From contig OX467090.1 in NCBI GenBank assembly GCA_950106755.1, forward strand, positions 4,216,001 to 4,280,000: 64,000 bases of DNA, given 5' to 3'. Positions 46,641 to 59,958 of this stretch are shown here, piece after piece. Numbering within the stretch: position 1 is the first letter of the stretch; every line of letters starts with the position of its first letter. The notes under the pieces are model-generated. The model was not told the DNA's origin and did no database searches. It saw only the letters and a list, made by a program, of their open reading frames with translations. The position numbers and the translations under genes were made by a program. Source of the DNA: Climacium dendroides. Lineage: Eukaryota > Streptophyta > Bryopsida > Hypnales > Climaciaceae.

Positions 46641-48383
46641 CTTGTTCTGTAGAGCTACTCAAGCATACTTGTTATTCACTATGATTGTTGGGCTAACTCT
46701 AGACCCTAAAAATCCTAAACCCTAAAACCACACTAAAAGCAGAAACCTTATGTACACAAGGGAAGTATTTCAGAACAAAATGAACACCACAGGTAGATGC
46801 GGGGCGAACTTGGAATTTGGGTGGCACGGGAAGAGGGTTCACTCTTAATACTCTCTTAAATCCGTTTCCCAGTGATGAGTGATAGTGTCCGTCTGTTTTG
46901 CAGCTTTCGTGTGGCCCTGCCTTCAACCGTAACGGGCATGAGCCCCGGGCCGTGCGAAATAGTTCACGGCCCCAGAGCGAAGCTGACAACTGCCTGCTGA
47001 TATACAGTTCTACGTGTTGCCGGCCACCCCGTTGCCCTTTCCATCGGCTTTTCGGATTGGACGGGATGCAAGTGCAAAGGAACTGAAACTTCCGATCCAT
47101 CCGCTGCTGATGGTGAACATTTGGAGCAAGTGAACAGTCGCAATTGCAGTCAACTTGCAGAAGTTGCAGAAGGGAGTCTAGCAACGATTCAAGTGGAATA
47201 CATCAGCAAAACGGTGACGACAATCATGTTTGGTGGAGTTCAACCTCCAAATGTGCAAAGTGCTCACTTCTATAATGGTATTTCCTCATAAAAGGACATA
47301 GGTTCGAATATCCTGCACACTTGCATTACTCATCGTCATTGAATGTAGCACGCTTGTCGCAAATGCAAACTGTGTCGTGAGTGACATGTTGGAACAATAA
47401 CTCTCAATCCTCTCCAATCGCATCACAGACTTCGGCAGCATAGATTGAAGGCTAAGAAAAACATTGACACCACTTTTTGTGTTTATTGGGGAGTGGAAGT
47501 CGTGACTGTAATCTTCACTCGGACTTCTTTCAAATGTAATTTTCTGGATTGTAGCACGCTTTACTCTAGATCGTGAGTGACATGTTTGAACAAGAACTCT
47601 CAACGTACCCTTCCCTAGTGCATCAAATTGAGCGTGCAACAAAACATTGACACCATTCTTTGTGATTCTTCAAGAGTGAAAAACAATTACGGTAATTTGC
47701 ACTTACTTGGACTTCCTAAATTATATTCCTTCTCAGAAACAACATTCTAGAATATCTTGCACATTTCTCACACTATCATTGATTTTGGTACGCTTTTCAC
47801 ACATTCAAACTATGTCGTGAGTCGTTTTCAGCAACCCCACATACTCAAAGAACACTCAACCAGCCAACCCTCTCTAATTGCATCATGGGTTTCCAAACAG
47901 GAAAAAATATGCTTCCGAATGCAGCATGCTCAGTGTTCAAAACTTGACATTCACTTGGAACTTCTGCAATTCGATTTGTCCACAACCTAAGAAATTCTGG
48001 GCATGTGCAGGGAATGTGCCAAAAAACAGAGTGCGCAATTAGAGCGCGTTGAGTGTAAAGTGTAATCCGGTTTCTGAAAGCATGACTAGCTCAAGCAATG
48101 CACCCAAGACTGTCTCGTACCCATACAAGCTGCAATTGATTTGGATTACACAGAACCCCAAATCCTGCCTCAGCCATTCTCTCTGCGAAATAATCCTCAT
48201 AAGAAAATGTGTGAGTCTATTTACATAATTCGGTTCCAGTGAACTACTAGCTTGTGATCCACCTCATTGCCGCTAATTGCTCAAAATTTTTGTACAAGGT
48301 GAGTCATCAACGACGCCAGCAATGCACCGATTCCTGGTTTCTGGGTACCAATGTGCTCGATACTTGGCCTGCTTCATGTGAAG

Positions 48384-48467
48384 CTATGTTACAAGTTCCC
48401 TGCTGCAGCAGAAGTGTTGAGGAGGTCTCCACTTGGAACCACCGCCATCTCCTGCAGTATCGGCCAT
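48384..48467 (-). CDS. Single-repeat GDGG-SKWRPP micropeptide ORF (27 aa), right arm
   Basis: Exact mirror of 9239-9322, with ATG at 48467-48465 on the reverse strand. The product is the same, including the core GDGGGSKWRPP and Cys-Cys tail. See the left-arm entry for the caveats: no visible TATA box and possible splicing near the stop. Confidence 0.42.
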   Translation of the reverse strand: MADTAGDGGGSKWRPPQHFCCSRELVT

Positions 48468-50467
48468 TGGATATCTACGTTACAACCAACCCAAGCTGCA
48501 ATGCCGTCCTAATCAGACAGTCACGTGCCGTTGAATGTGCTCTGAATTGAAGAACTCAAGAAACTGCATGTCCAACCGATCTGAACAAGCCAAACAAGCT
48601 TGAGTACGTGAGTAGTTCACACCTGCTTCTACAAATGTTAGTAGCTTCTCTACGAACCAATCAAACTAGCTAGCTTCCTGGTATGTATCTGAGTACATTT
48701 CTAACAATGCCAGGCAAACACATGGAATAGAACTCGGTACGTTTTCAGAAAGAGCTAGTAATGTGTTTGATTTCTGAAGGATTAGGAAGAGATTTAACTT
48801 ATGTAAGACGGAGGACTAATGCGTTTTTGTGCAACTTCTTCAACACTGATCCTACTGTCTGCAATGTCTTGATGGAGGGACAGAGCTGGCAGGTTATCGC
48901 AACTTTAGTCGTCGCGCGGATGTACAGACACCTGCGATGGTGTCGTGACAGACAAGTTTCACATTTGATTCCGGAAACCAATCGGCATTGACAATGACGA
49001 CAGAAGAAGCAGGTGTGTGTTTTTCATTATTTGGGGGGCAGCGCAGGTGGATTGGGGAAGCTATTTACATCCATCTACGTGGATGAAACATGTACAAAAC
49101 GTGGATTAAAACACACATTTTCATCCAACCAACCATGTGTAAATTAATCTGTAATAGAGCAATATTATCCCTAGATTTTGTAGCAATTGAGTGATTCCGT
49201 TCATTGAAAGTAGGTGAATCTTTCTCCAAAGAATCCTTCAAAACACTACAAAAAAACAAGGATACAAATGCGACTTGTCCACATTGACTACAAGCACAAC
49301 AATGATTACAAAATGATTGTTTTGCAGTCATTGCAGACAAGTCATTTATACAGTTGTTTTTTTGTAGTGAAAAAATTTATAGCTTTTGAGCAATAAGTTG
49401 TCCCCCACTCCTTCTCCAAAAAAACATTGTCAAGAGGGCAATACTTTAAAACAATACATTCATTGATCTTTTGGGAACCATGCAAATAGAAGTGACCACA
49501 TTCATGACCTATTGTTTGATATATGTATATTGTCGTTTGTATATGAAGTATTGGTAATATTTTATCACAAGGAACTACACACATCATGCAGAGGCATTGT
49601 GAATTTGTGATGGTGCATTTTGAAGAGTGCGATCATGTTATACAAAGTATATTTCAAATAAAGGAAATAAGATTTTTATAAGGGCTTTGAGTTAGTGAGT
49701 AATGAATTTGAGAAATGTTTTTAAAATGTGAATGTCAACTTGTTCAATACTACAAGTCCACTTGGCAATTCAAAAATGAAGACCCAATGCAATGTTGCAT
49801 GCACTTGCAATATCTATTGTTGAATAATTGGTATCTTCATAATTTGTTTGGTGTATACATGAAGCAACCATAACATTAAACCCTTAAAACCAAATGTTCA
49901 AATTTTGAATAATGAATGAACACAAAGAGCCACATAAAATCATAGTGTTCACATCGGTCTCATTGTTTATGAATTCTTCTTCTAACCTTTGTATGGTATA
50001 GATCTTTCATCACAACTTTGCTTTGCAAGTATTCTATTGTTCAAAAGTTACAAGTATGTTTCACCTAAAAATGTAACATTTCTAGTTGAAAAAATGACCC
50101 TTCAAACATGACTTGAATATTTGAATAATATAATAATCATTAAAAAAAATTAGAACTCAATGTTTTAAACTTAAAGAAAAAATTATTCATAGCTTACACA
50201 TATTACAAATAATCAATCTATGTTTAATTTTAGAAGAAATATCTAATTTTATAGTTACATTTTTAATTGATAAATATTAAATAATAACAAGTGTAGTAGT
50301 GATCTAACCATGTGTCTATGTAGATGTAATTTATGGATCATATTTTCACAATGTTTATGCAAAGCCAACATCAAATTATTATTCTAAGTCGTGTTTCATA
50401 ATGTATCTTTATAATTTTGGAAATTTAACCTTCCTTAATGGAGACTATCATGCGTCCCAATACCCCG

Positions 50468-50612
50468 GTTGTCATACTGGACAAGTTACTATTCATTTTT
50501 CGTCCTGTAGGACAAGTTACTATTCATCAAATGTACTTGAGAGGTACATTTGATGAATAGTAACTCGTCCTACAAGACAAGAAATGAATAGTAACTTATC
50601 CAGTATGACAAC
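50468..50612. repeat. 69-bp-arm hairpin, right arm only
   Basis: Arms 50468-50536 and 50544-50612 are inverse with about five mismatches, loop TTGAGAG. Each arm contains the unit GGACAAGTTACTATTCAT twice. The left arm keeps only one outer half-unit (7204-7237). Confidence 0.85.
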
Positions 50613-50830
50613 TAGGGCCAATACTTTAAAAATTCCTAGTTTTATCATAAAGTGTCCAAACAAATTTACTAAATTTTTAAAAAAAAATCCCTTATGACTC
50701 CCAACAATATCAAACAAAATCTAGATAATTTAATAAAGGAGACCATGCTCAAATATTCATCCACTTTTATTATAGATTTTGGCAATACAAGATATAGACA
50801 CCTTGTAGGAAATTTATGTAGAACATTCCT
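50613..50830. other. Right-arm-specific AT-rich stretch
   Basis: Together with the hairpin it makes up the roughly 315 bp absent from the left arm. No gene seen. Confidence 0.5.
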
Positions 50831-50977
50831 AAATGACCACATCCATCTTCATATGGTCTAACATCATTCCAAGCTCAATTTAGCCTTCTAAATTTTATTT
50901 CCAAAGTTTTTTATTTCATATTTTTATTACATCATATTATATGTTGTTTATCAATGAAAAAAATGAATATATACATG

Positions 50978-51534
50978 CGGGGGTGCACTCTCCCTTTTTT
51001 TGATGTTAGCATGCAAACAAAACTTTGGACCCCCTATTTATTTTTTGAATTTTAAATAAAATTAAATGAAAAATATGAATAGATTTTCCTACTTTAAAGA
51101 TTTATGTTTTGAATTATTGATATTATATTTATTAATAATAATTAATTAAAAAAATTTGAAGTAAAAAGATACATTATAGAACTAAAAAATAACTTTCACA
51201 CCCCTATATTATATAAGAAAAAATTGTTTAAAAAATGAACAAAAAATTCCTAAAAATAACTCTCTATTGAAAGCTCATTTTGAGTTGAATATTGATGCAA
51301 TGTTCATCTAATTTTGTTCTCTAAAAATATTTGAGTTAAAAAAACATGTCATTTTAGTGCATTTTTAACCTCTTCTAAAAATCATTCCATATTTTATTTG
51401 AGTTTGAAATTTTGGGAGTAGAATCCTATAATCACTAGTAAACAATGTTCAAAATTTGAAGTTAAAATTATAGTTTATTAGAAACCACTTGTTTGCACGT
51501 TGTTTGTTGTAGTAGGATTAAGTGTACCCTCCGA
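50978..51534. mobile_element. TIR element, 590-bp family, copy B (right)
   Basis: Mirror of 6488-7040. Ends GGGGGTGCACTC and AGTGTACCCTCC. Confidence 0.65.
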
Positions 51535-54500
51535 ATATACACATCTTATAGTTATAATCAAGTCTGACCCAGACTTTTGGATAGGAGTCCTTTGGAGGGT
51601 GATTCAAGCCAATTTCAAAAAGAGATTGAAGATATTTCTTGTTGTAGATAGCTTACACGGTTTCGTATAAGGTAAGCAGACTTATCATGGTTTGTAGACC
51701 AAAATTTTCAAAGCCTAATATCAAGTTTTGGAATTGGGGATGAAAGCGTTGGCATTGGGTTGGAAAGTTGACATTTAATGAATTCAATGAACACACGTTT
51801 GCACATTCAATACATGACGTCATGACAAAGGGGGTGCTTTTAGATTTCTATTGAAAACATGTAGAGCTATAAGAGAGCCGCATCATTTAGAATCCAAAAG
51901 CAAATAGAAATAGTCCCACCCCTAGCCAAGCCAATCGCAATGGGAAGCTATATGTTTTTACTTTGACCACCTATTCAATGTGTCATTTCTCCGAAAAAAA
52001 AGTTGACCAAAACACATGGGTAATAGTAAAACTCAATAGTAAAATATTAAAAAAAAATTGTGAATCTTATAAAGTTATATCCATGCACAAGAACCGAAGG
52101 CGAATGAGCTTCCTGCCTCAGTTCCCTGACGGAAACCTCTCGTGAAACCTCCGTCACAGACAAGCTACCCTGCAGCCAATTCAGTCTGTGACTTTTCAAT
52201 CGCTCTGACGGATGAACTGACTTTCAGTCAACTGATGTCATTTGTGTAAAAAAAATTAAAAAAACAACAGAGAGAGAGAGAGAAGAGAAAAGCCACCACT
52301 GAGTGAGCGTTCTGGAATTTTCTCGAGTTTTTACAGGCGACTTTCACTTTCAATTCCCAATTAAATTGAACCATTTTTTCAAAGCGTCGGGTCAGGCTAG
52401 TTTCTCTATATCTTACTCAAATTAGAAATCTTATAGATTTTTTCACCGGGTTTTTTTTCCCGATGTTTTCCAATCGCAACCGTTTTTTTTCCAATTCCAC
52501 CGACTACCTCTGAACCAGCCGCCGGTTGTTCCGAACGTTGCACTGAATCCCGCCTTGGATATCATTCCTCTCCTTACTGTATTACGGAGTATAAATTATT
52601 TACGGAGTATTTTACTTGTAATTCTTCAGTTATACCCTCCTCAGTGATCACCACATCACCAACTTAAGCTTGTACGGAGCATAAGTTACAGTGAAAGTCC
52701 CGGACCAAATTCCCTGAGCCACGCACGCATTTCGCAGCAATTCTTCAAGTCTGTGACGGACTACAGTAGCCCTGTGCAGGACTGCAGGTGGGGCCGAGTC
52801 GGGAGCAACAGACTTACCCGAAGAATCTCACTGAATCCGCAGAAAGCAAGTTCTTCTGATATTGGATGGTTTGTTACTTGCGGAAGACGCAACGGATTCG
52901 GTGTCCCAGCTTGCCCGGCAAGTCTGCCGGCAGCGAGGCAAGCGGACTTTGCGAAGGAAATTAACTTCGTTGGGTCCAAGCTGTGGCCTCGACAGGCGAG
53001 CACAGAGAAGAGGCAGGTTCCTCCAGGGACCAACTGAACCAGTTCAACAACTATCAAGCTTACTTTGCAGCCACGGCGGATTTGTTTTTTGACATTTGCA
53101 TCTTGTATCGTGTCAGTTACACCAGTGTATTTTCCACATTTTGTGAATTAGAGGAGTTTTGCACATGCTGCCCAAAGTTGCTGGAGCTACTTAAATCTAG
53201 TTCAAGGCAACAGAACTCATGATCCAGGCACCCAATTGGAAAAAAAGGTTATATTCCCACTAAGGGGATACACATTCACACCTTGTGTCAAAATTTCATG
53301 AACATTCAACCCAAGTTTACTTGGTGCAAAACTACCCGAAATCTCTTGTGTACGTTGAATGATCACTTGGTCATTTAAATATTAATGTAAAACGCGCTTG
53401 TAATAGAAAAGAGGTTTAGAAGCACTAAGTTAGTACAATGTCAAAGTTTGGTTTCTATATTGATTTTTGACATCCACCTTCGACATTGTAGCTTAGTAGC
53501 TTAGTGTCCTACAAATTCTTTTCTACTAGGGGTGGTAGATCAAACCACAATGATATTTTAATCTATCATCCACACGGTACGAATTTTAATTGAAGACCAC
53601 CACAAAAACTTCTTCTTCTATGTTGCACTTTAGAACACAACTCACCTCACAGTTTTAGAAATTTGGTGCACCCAAAGGACCGTGACCTTTACAGGAGTTA
53701 ATAAATCATCACTGGTTATGAACTTTCAATTTGGGTTCACGTGATGACACGGTATTTGTGCACTTTAGAAAGTGAGTTGCCACCTTTCCACCATTTTTTC
53801 CCATTAGACTTATAAAAGAAACAATTGGCGGCGGTGGTGGTGATGGTGAGATTGACATCCTGGGTAGTGTGGACTGGTGCAAATGGAAAAATATGAATTG
53901 AAAATGGAATTTCCACTTTGTAGAATTGTAGTTAGTCGGTAGACGGAATTGCAACGCGGATGATTGCGAACTGAATCTAAATTAATAAGTTAATACTGAT
54001 ATCTTCAGTCTGTAGACATCGTTCAATATCAAGCAATTTCAAACTCTTTACCGAATTCCCCACTCGGAAATAATACCGGTACTAGATTTGTTTTTCAATA
54101 CTAATTCCACGGTAGGTATGCCCCAAATGGCACCCAATTCAAACTTATGAAGTGTGTTTTTACTGTGGATGAGTTAACCAAAATACATGTGAACAGCTTT
54201 CAAATTTGTAGACAGTTCTATTGCAAGAAAAAAATTGAGAAGTTGATCAATCTAAATAGGTGTAGTGCCCACAGGGTTCACACAATGAGTATACATATCT
54301 TACCACTCTTTCTCACTAAATAAGGCCAAATCTTAACAAGTTTCTCGGAGTACAGTAGAAACAAGCTTTGTAGGAAAGTCAAGCTAGGAAGAAAATGTAA
54401 TTGAACATTTAGTCCGATTTCAAAGAAAAAATGAATTGTTGAATTCTTCTGTAAATCACCAAAACATATGTAGCTACAAAATATATTGAGCTTGCAATAC

Positions 54501-55840
54501 TTGTCAGAAAAGGGTAGCTGCGATCAGATCCTTGGAGCCACCCCAGAGAAAAAAGCAAATAATGACTACAGCAGAACAAAGTCATGCTCACAGGCTCAAG
54601 TTGACAAAGCGACAGGACAGCCATGATGGCTCTTGTAACTCTTGCACGTTAAGGATGCGCCACTTTTTCGCTGAGAATTTTTGCAATCCGTTATCAAACA
54701 CTTTCTCTGGAAAAAAAATTTCACTGTGAGATTTATGGCAGCATTAGAATTGAGTTCGACTCCAGTACAAGACAAACATTCAATCCAAAACACAAGACTA
54801 AGTCTGACCGAGAAGTACGCCGTACCGACAGTTCACAGGCGACTCCTTGTTCTACTCCTAAAAGCTTGCGCTCTGCCCTGGCTTTGCCTCCAGGTGGTGG
54901 GGGTGGTGGGGGTGATGTATCTTTTTTTCAGACTCAGTTGAATAAAATTTCATTGTGTGCCAAAAAAAACCCAAAAACACTTGCCCACCGAGGAATCCTG
55001 AAAATTTGGAGAAATGGGGCATTGCAACGTTTGCATAACTGACCTGCTGGTGAAGACGTTCACAGATTTTCCGTATCGTCAATTTCATTACATTGGCGTC
55101 AATAGTGCCACAATTGAGTGTACCAAAATTTGTGAAGAGAGTGCGAAATTAAGTGCAACAAAATTTGTAACAAGGATCTAAAAGGACAGGAGTAGATTTA
55201 CTCGACAAAATTCTACGAAATTGACGTCCAGTGCACCAGATTGCAAATTCAGCTCAGAAAACCAGAGCTCGAGCAACTTCGACAGTCAAATACCGAACAC
55301 AGAAACGCTTGAATCAACAGAATCCTGAACATTTAAATTTCCTTGTGAAAGAGGCACAACCTTCAATTGAAGAGTGCAAAAATTCCACCCCAGAAAGGGG
55401 AAACGAAAGGCAACTGAATCCTTTCATATTTACAGTCGTACTGAACTGAACCAATGACCACTTTCAAGGCTGTACGTGAGTGGTATTGTCAAATCACCGA
55501 CACAACATCCTCAGATGTGCGCGTAAAGAATCAGGAACTACTCTTACTAGTGAGATCAATCTGAAAAAATTAATTGTGACTTGTGAGTTCGGAGCTCAAG
55601 AATCATCCAAATGGAATTTTGAAGGGGATAGCTTAGTATCCCCGGCCCTTTGGCTTTCCATATCGCTGGCTCTGACATTCACTAGCAATTCTAGCTTCCA
55701 TTATTGCAGCAATGGAAAGAATTGCGAGCGTTCTTCAATTGCAGCTGGATTGCGAAGTCGAAGCTTGCTGCTGGAGGGGCAATTGCGTGCACCGGCGCTG
55801 AAAGAAATTTCTACAAGCGGTAATGCTTTGTCTTCAATTC

Positions 55841-56017
55841 TCAGTCGTCTTGCAAACAACCCGTCGGACGCTGCGACGGAGGTCTCCACTTTGAAGATCC
55901 ACCATCGCCCAACGCAGACTTCGACGGAGGCCTCCACTTGGACGACCCGCCGTCGCCCATGGCGCTCCTACTCGGAGGCCGCCACTTCGATCCACCACCA
56001 TCACCCAAACCTGCCAT
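55841..56017 (-). CDS. Three-repeat GDGG-SKWRPP micropeptide ORF (58 aa), right arm
   Basis: Exact mirror of 2007-2183, ATG at 56017. The three 16-residue units are all kept, as is the TATA box (56278-56285, reverse strand). I see no difference in the ORF between the arms. The opposite strand is open for 220 codons across this block, but that frame begins with a non-ATG codon and has no family support, so I treat it as a shadow. Confidence 0.55.
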   Translation of the reverse strand: MAGLGDGGGSKWRPPSRSAMGDGGSSKWRPPSKSALGDGGSSKWRPPSQRPTGCLQDD

Positions 56018-56277
56018 GCTCTCGATCGGTCACAACTTCTTGTATCAAAATCTCGGGGCAAATCTCTTACAAAGACTTTGAGAGTTTCCACCCAAGCTCT
56101 GTATCAATCAAACAACAGCTCTACGATTATATTTCAAGTTAGTCTTGCAGATTGAACTACGTCGAGTTTCTCGATCCCTAGCTTTGTGCAGTCGCAGTAC
56201 GTATCCCTTCTTCAGTTTGTATTGCAATTGATCACTCAGTCAGAATGAGGGAATGTTTTGGTTCATTCCAGTGGTGG

Positions 56278-56285
56278 TATTTATA
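56278..56285 (-). promoter_or_regulatory. TATA box, right-arm copy
   Basis: TATAAATA on the reverse strand, mirror of 1739-1746, 268 bp upstream of the ATG at 56017. Confidence 0.6.
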
Positions 56286-57692
56286 TTCTCTTGATCTCCA
56301 ATTTCACGTCAACTCACGCTGTTCTGTTCAAACGCGGAGAACTGACGCCTTGCCAGACAAGATAAATTGATGAGACCCAGACGGAGCTTGAGATCGAATT
56401 CCAGTGAAACTAGTTGAAGAATATTCTGGTGTGAAAACAAGTTGGGAACGCGAAGACGGGTTTCTGACGACGACCCAGAAATCGCAGCTTGACATGTCCT
56501 CCGGGAGGTTGGGAGGACGGGACTTTCCCAGGAAAAGGAATCGCAAATCAATTCAAGAGAGTTGGTCGAATTCAGACGGATAGGCCTTCGGCACAGCTGA
56601 TTGCCTGCCGCTGGAAGTTCCGCCATGGGGACCCAAGCTAGCTCGTGCGCCATCGCCAGCTGCCAAGGGCGTTGAAGAATTTCCTTCGATCGGGAGTTCG
56701 CAGGAAGGGAGAGGCGGACTGGCGTTCCCGGAAGGAGAGAGGAGGAGGACTTTGCGGGAAGTTGGATGGGGTGGAGCGCTCAAGCAGGAGGAGCCCAGAA
56801 ACCTCCTCCAACGCAGAGGTACATTCCCAGAGGTACATTCTGCTTTGTTATTGCACCGTCCATGTACAAACAGAGTACATTTCAGGAGGCGGACGCTTGT
56901 AGCGCGGATGCCATTTCAAGTTCAAAAGTCCATAACTAATTTCACAAAGCTTCAATTAATATGAAAACAACTTGAGTTAAATGCCAATTTCATTTGGCTT
57001 TCAAGGAAAATTTTCTGGAAAAATATTTCAAGACGTCTAACCTCCCAAAATTAATTTCTGACTGTTAACCCCTAAAGTTCCAAGGCCATTCTTTTTTCAA
57101 AAACAACTCAAAATTTGCCTTGTCAAACAATTTTAACCTTGTCAAACAATTTTTTGTGAAAAAATTGTGAAAATTGCATTAAAAAATGAATCCTATAAGT
57201 TATTTTTTCAAGAGGATGATCTAATTGCTTAAAAAATAAGATTGTCCATAACTTTCACATAACAAATTTAAATGGAATAAATCAAATCATCCCACAATCA
57301 TAGATAAATTTATAATCTGTGAGAAAAAAAAGAAAAAAATCAAATTTTTTTTTTGTGAAATGCAAAAGAAGTACAAAGTCAAGAAAAGCAATGGAATTGC
57401 TACCTTTATAACATCACCATATTGATCCTCTTTAATATCACCTCAATTGCAATGACTATATTATTTCTATAATATCACTCTTTGTAAAAATTGATATTAC
57501 AAAGGTGATTGTGAACTGCTACTCTATTTCAGTAATATCACATTATGTGAAAATATGATTTCTACGTAACTATGCATGATTGGAAATATTTTTATAAAAA
57601 TATAAAAATAATTATTTTAAAGACTTATTGAAATCGTTATCATGCATTCTACTCAAATATATCAAATTTTTACTAATATGTGGTACAATGAA

Positions 57693-57721
57693 TGCGTAGC
57701 ATAGCACGCACGAGCCCCTAG
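57693..57721 (+). mobile_element. Helitron-like 3' end
   Basis: Short stem TGCGT...ACGCA, then CGAGCCCCTAG followed by T. Helitrons end in a short hairpin and CTRR and insert before T. Mirror at 284-312. No 5' end or RepHel coding region was found. Confidence 0.25.
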
Positions 57722-58004
57722 TATTAATGGTAGCATTTGTGATATTATAGAGGGACTTATGATTTTAGTAGTATGATGGATAAATGCAAAAATTAATCTT
57801 CTACTTTGTAGATGATTAATATTGTATTTAATGAGCTCATTTGGGATCACTTGAAGAAAATGAAGTTTTTTTTACTACAAGAACAAATTTATTTATTGAA
57901 TGGTACAAATTTGGGAACTCATAGTCATTGTGAACAAGTTGTTCTTGATAATGTAGTCATAAAGGACAATGGGTTGTTTTTCATCCAACATCCTAGTTGG
58001 AACT

Positions 58005-58740
58005 TTGTTGACATATTCTTCTTATATTTTTCATCCAACATAAAGGCCTCTAGTCTTGATTCTCAAAGTTATCATCCAAAAATTTAGATGAATTGTGAAA
58101 AATTTCCCTCCTTGATTTGCTTTTTTCAAAATTTGTATATTACAAGAGGGAATTTTAGATAATCCCATCTAAGAAGGTCTTTATGTTGCAATTATGCAAA
58201 TTTGTCTCTCGAGAAAAGAAGAATATATCCTCAACATTCAAGGATTGCTACCATATGAGTATAGAATGTAGAGCTTAGAATACAAAGTTTAGATTTGGTG
58301 AGCCTAAAGCTTAATTTAGAGGTTATTCTTTTATAACATAGGCACCTTTGAAAGTTGTAAGGAGGTATTTTATAACCATCAAAGATCTAAAGGTATCCTA
58401 TAACCACCAAAAGTGTTCAACACTCCATACTCTCACCCTATGTTCATATAAGGTAAGAGATTCTAAAAGCGCACAAGCTCTAAAATTGGCCACTTCCTCA
58501 ATTGCAAACTATTCCTTTCTTGTTGCCTTCAACAATGTGCAATCAATGTACATTTTGAGGATGTGGGTGATAGTTTGTAGCCCCATGTCATTTCAACTTT
58601 TAAATTTTATAACTAATTCCATAGAGCTGCAAAAAATATGAAACCACTTGGGTTAGATTTCAATTCCACTTGTCTTTGAAGTAAAATTTACTGAAAACTA
58701 TTTCAAGAAGCTCCACCTCCCCAAAATTCAGTTTCAGCTC
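58005..58740. other. Flank outside the visible right arm
   Basis: Single copy in this window. 58620-58745 resembles 56955-57075 in the same orientation, so it is a diverged dispersed repeat. No gene recognised. Confidence 0.5.
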
Positions 58741-58744
58741 TTAA

Positions 58745-59958
58745 ATGGGCGATTTACAAACCTCCTACCTTACAAGCTTTGCTCCCCAACACTCCCATGA
58801 AGTACATGAAGTACATGCTTTTCAGCAGAAAAAAGAAGCAATCCCGGCTACTTCATACACTTGTTCCGGAAATGTTTTTTTACTTCGCTTTAGCAAATCT
58901 GTTAAGCTTCCGTGCGAACTGAAGAGTCGGTCGGCAGAAGTTTTGTTTTTTGTTTTTTTGACACATTCAAGTGACGGCGGCAGACGATTTCATTGTCATT
59001 GTTGCTGCTGAGTTAGGGTTCTCCACGGAAGTGTGCTGGCTCGCCCCACAGGCAATGAACTCCGTCAATTGTGGGGTCATCAAAAAGCTTTTTCGTTGTC
59101 AACTGTCAACTGAACTTCTCAGCGTGTCGTTTGTCATCAACAGTGGTTAAGACTCGGCAATTGGTGAAAGGCACAATTGCAGTTATCATCATAATTACCC
59201 CGACACAAATAGATGTGTATCTTCGTTGCAAGTTAGGACGCAACTGCACTAGCCAGTTCTGCAGTAACAGCCTCTGGTCAGCCAGTTCGTAAATTTTGGA
59301 GTCTCCAGTGACCCGTGTTGCTTATGTGGCGATGGTTTATGTGATAAAAGACGCCATCCCAGACTATTTTAAACTATATTCGGTGAATTTCCGAAGTCCC
59401 AAATTTCCTACACTCGTGGCAAAGGTCTGCGGGAGGTCGGTTTTTTATGATAGATCGCCAGAACAATTACAGCCACTGGTTCCTTGCTCAACAAGAATGT
59501 TCAATTCTTTTTTTTTGAATTTCTTATTTCCTGTTACTTCATTTGGAGATGTACACAGAGGGATGATGGATTGTGGCGCAAGAATGAAGAAATTCGATGA
59601 CAGTCAACTGAAGGAGACCAGGAACAGTGTTGCCGACGATGCCGCCAAGAAGACTTGAACTTCAAGCTAACGAGATTTGTGTAGACAAGAACTACATCAG
59701 TCCATTTCTACTTGAGCAAAGCTTGTCCGAATCGTATACGGTATTTCTCTCAGACACTTGGGCCTTGACTATTTAGAGTTAACAATTGCCAACAGTCTTC
59801 AGAGGTTCTTCACTCACAACAAACTGCCGTGTCCGTGTTTCGGAGCTAAATTCAGAGGCACTTTTCCAAGAGGTGGACAATTTACACCAGCGAGAATTTT
59901 CAGGTTCCCAACGATGCCATTTCTAATCAACAGGATTAGAATTACGTTGCCGAGCAGA
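58745..59958 (+). other. Higher-GC region upstream of the 59959 ORF
   Basis: Several short frames (88, 73, 120 and 85 codons) without recognised domains, some not ATG-led. In composition it resembles the other SKWRPP modules, so it is probably the promoter and leader of the 59959 ORF. Confidence 0.25.

Larger units (their letters stand above)
33244..58004 (-). repeat. Right arm of giant inverted repeat
   Basis: Reverse complement of the left arm, about 24.8 kb. It has private insertions at 33396-33557, 37967-38221, about 46303-46590 and about 50505-50820, and it lacks the 1560-bp solo-LTR-like element of the left arm. It also lacks about 19 bp inside the GC-rich block near 56810. The similarity runs exactly as far as the window allows on the left, so 58004 is not a proven end of the arm. 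Confidence 0.97.
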
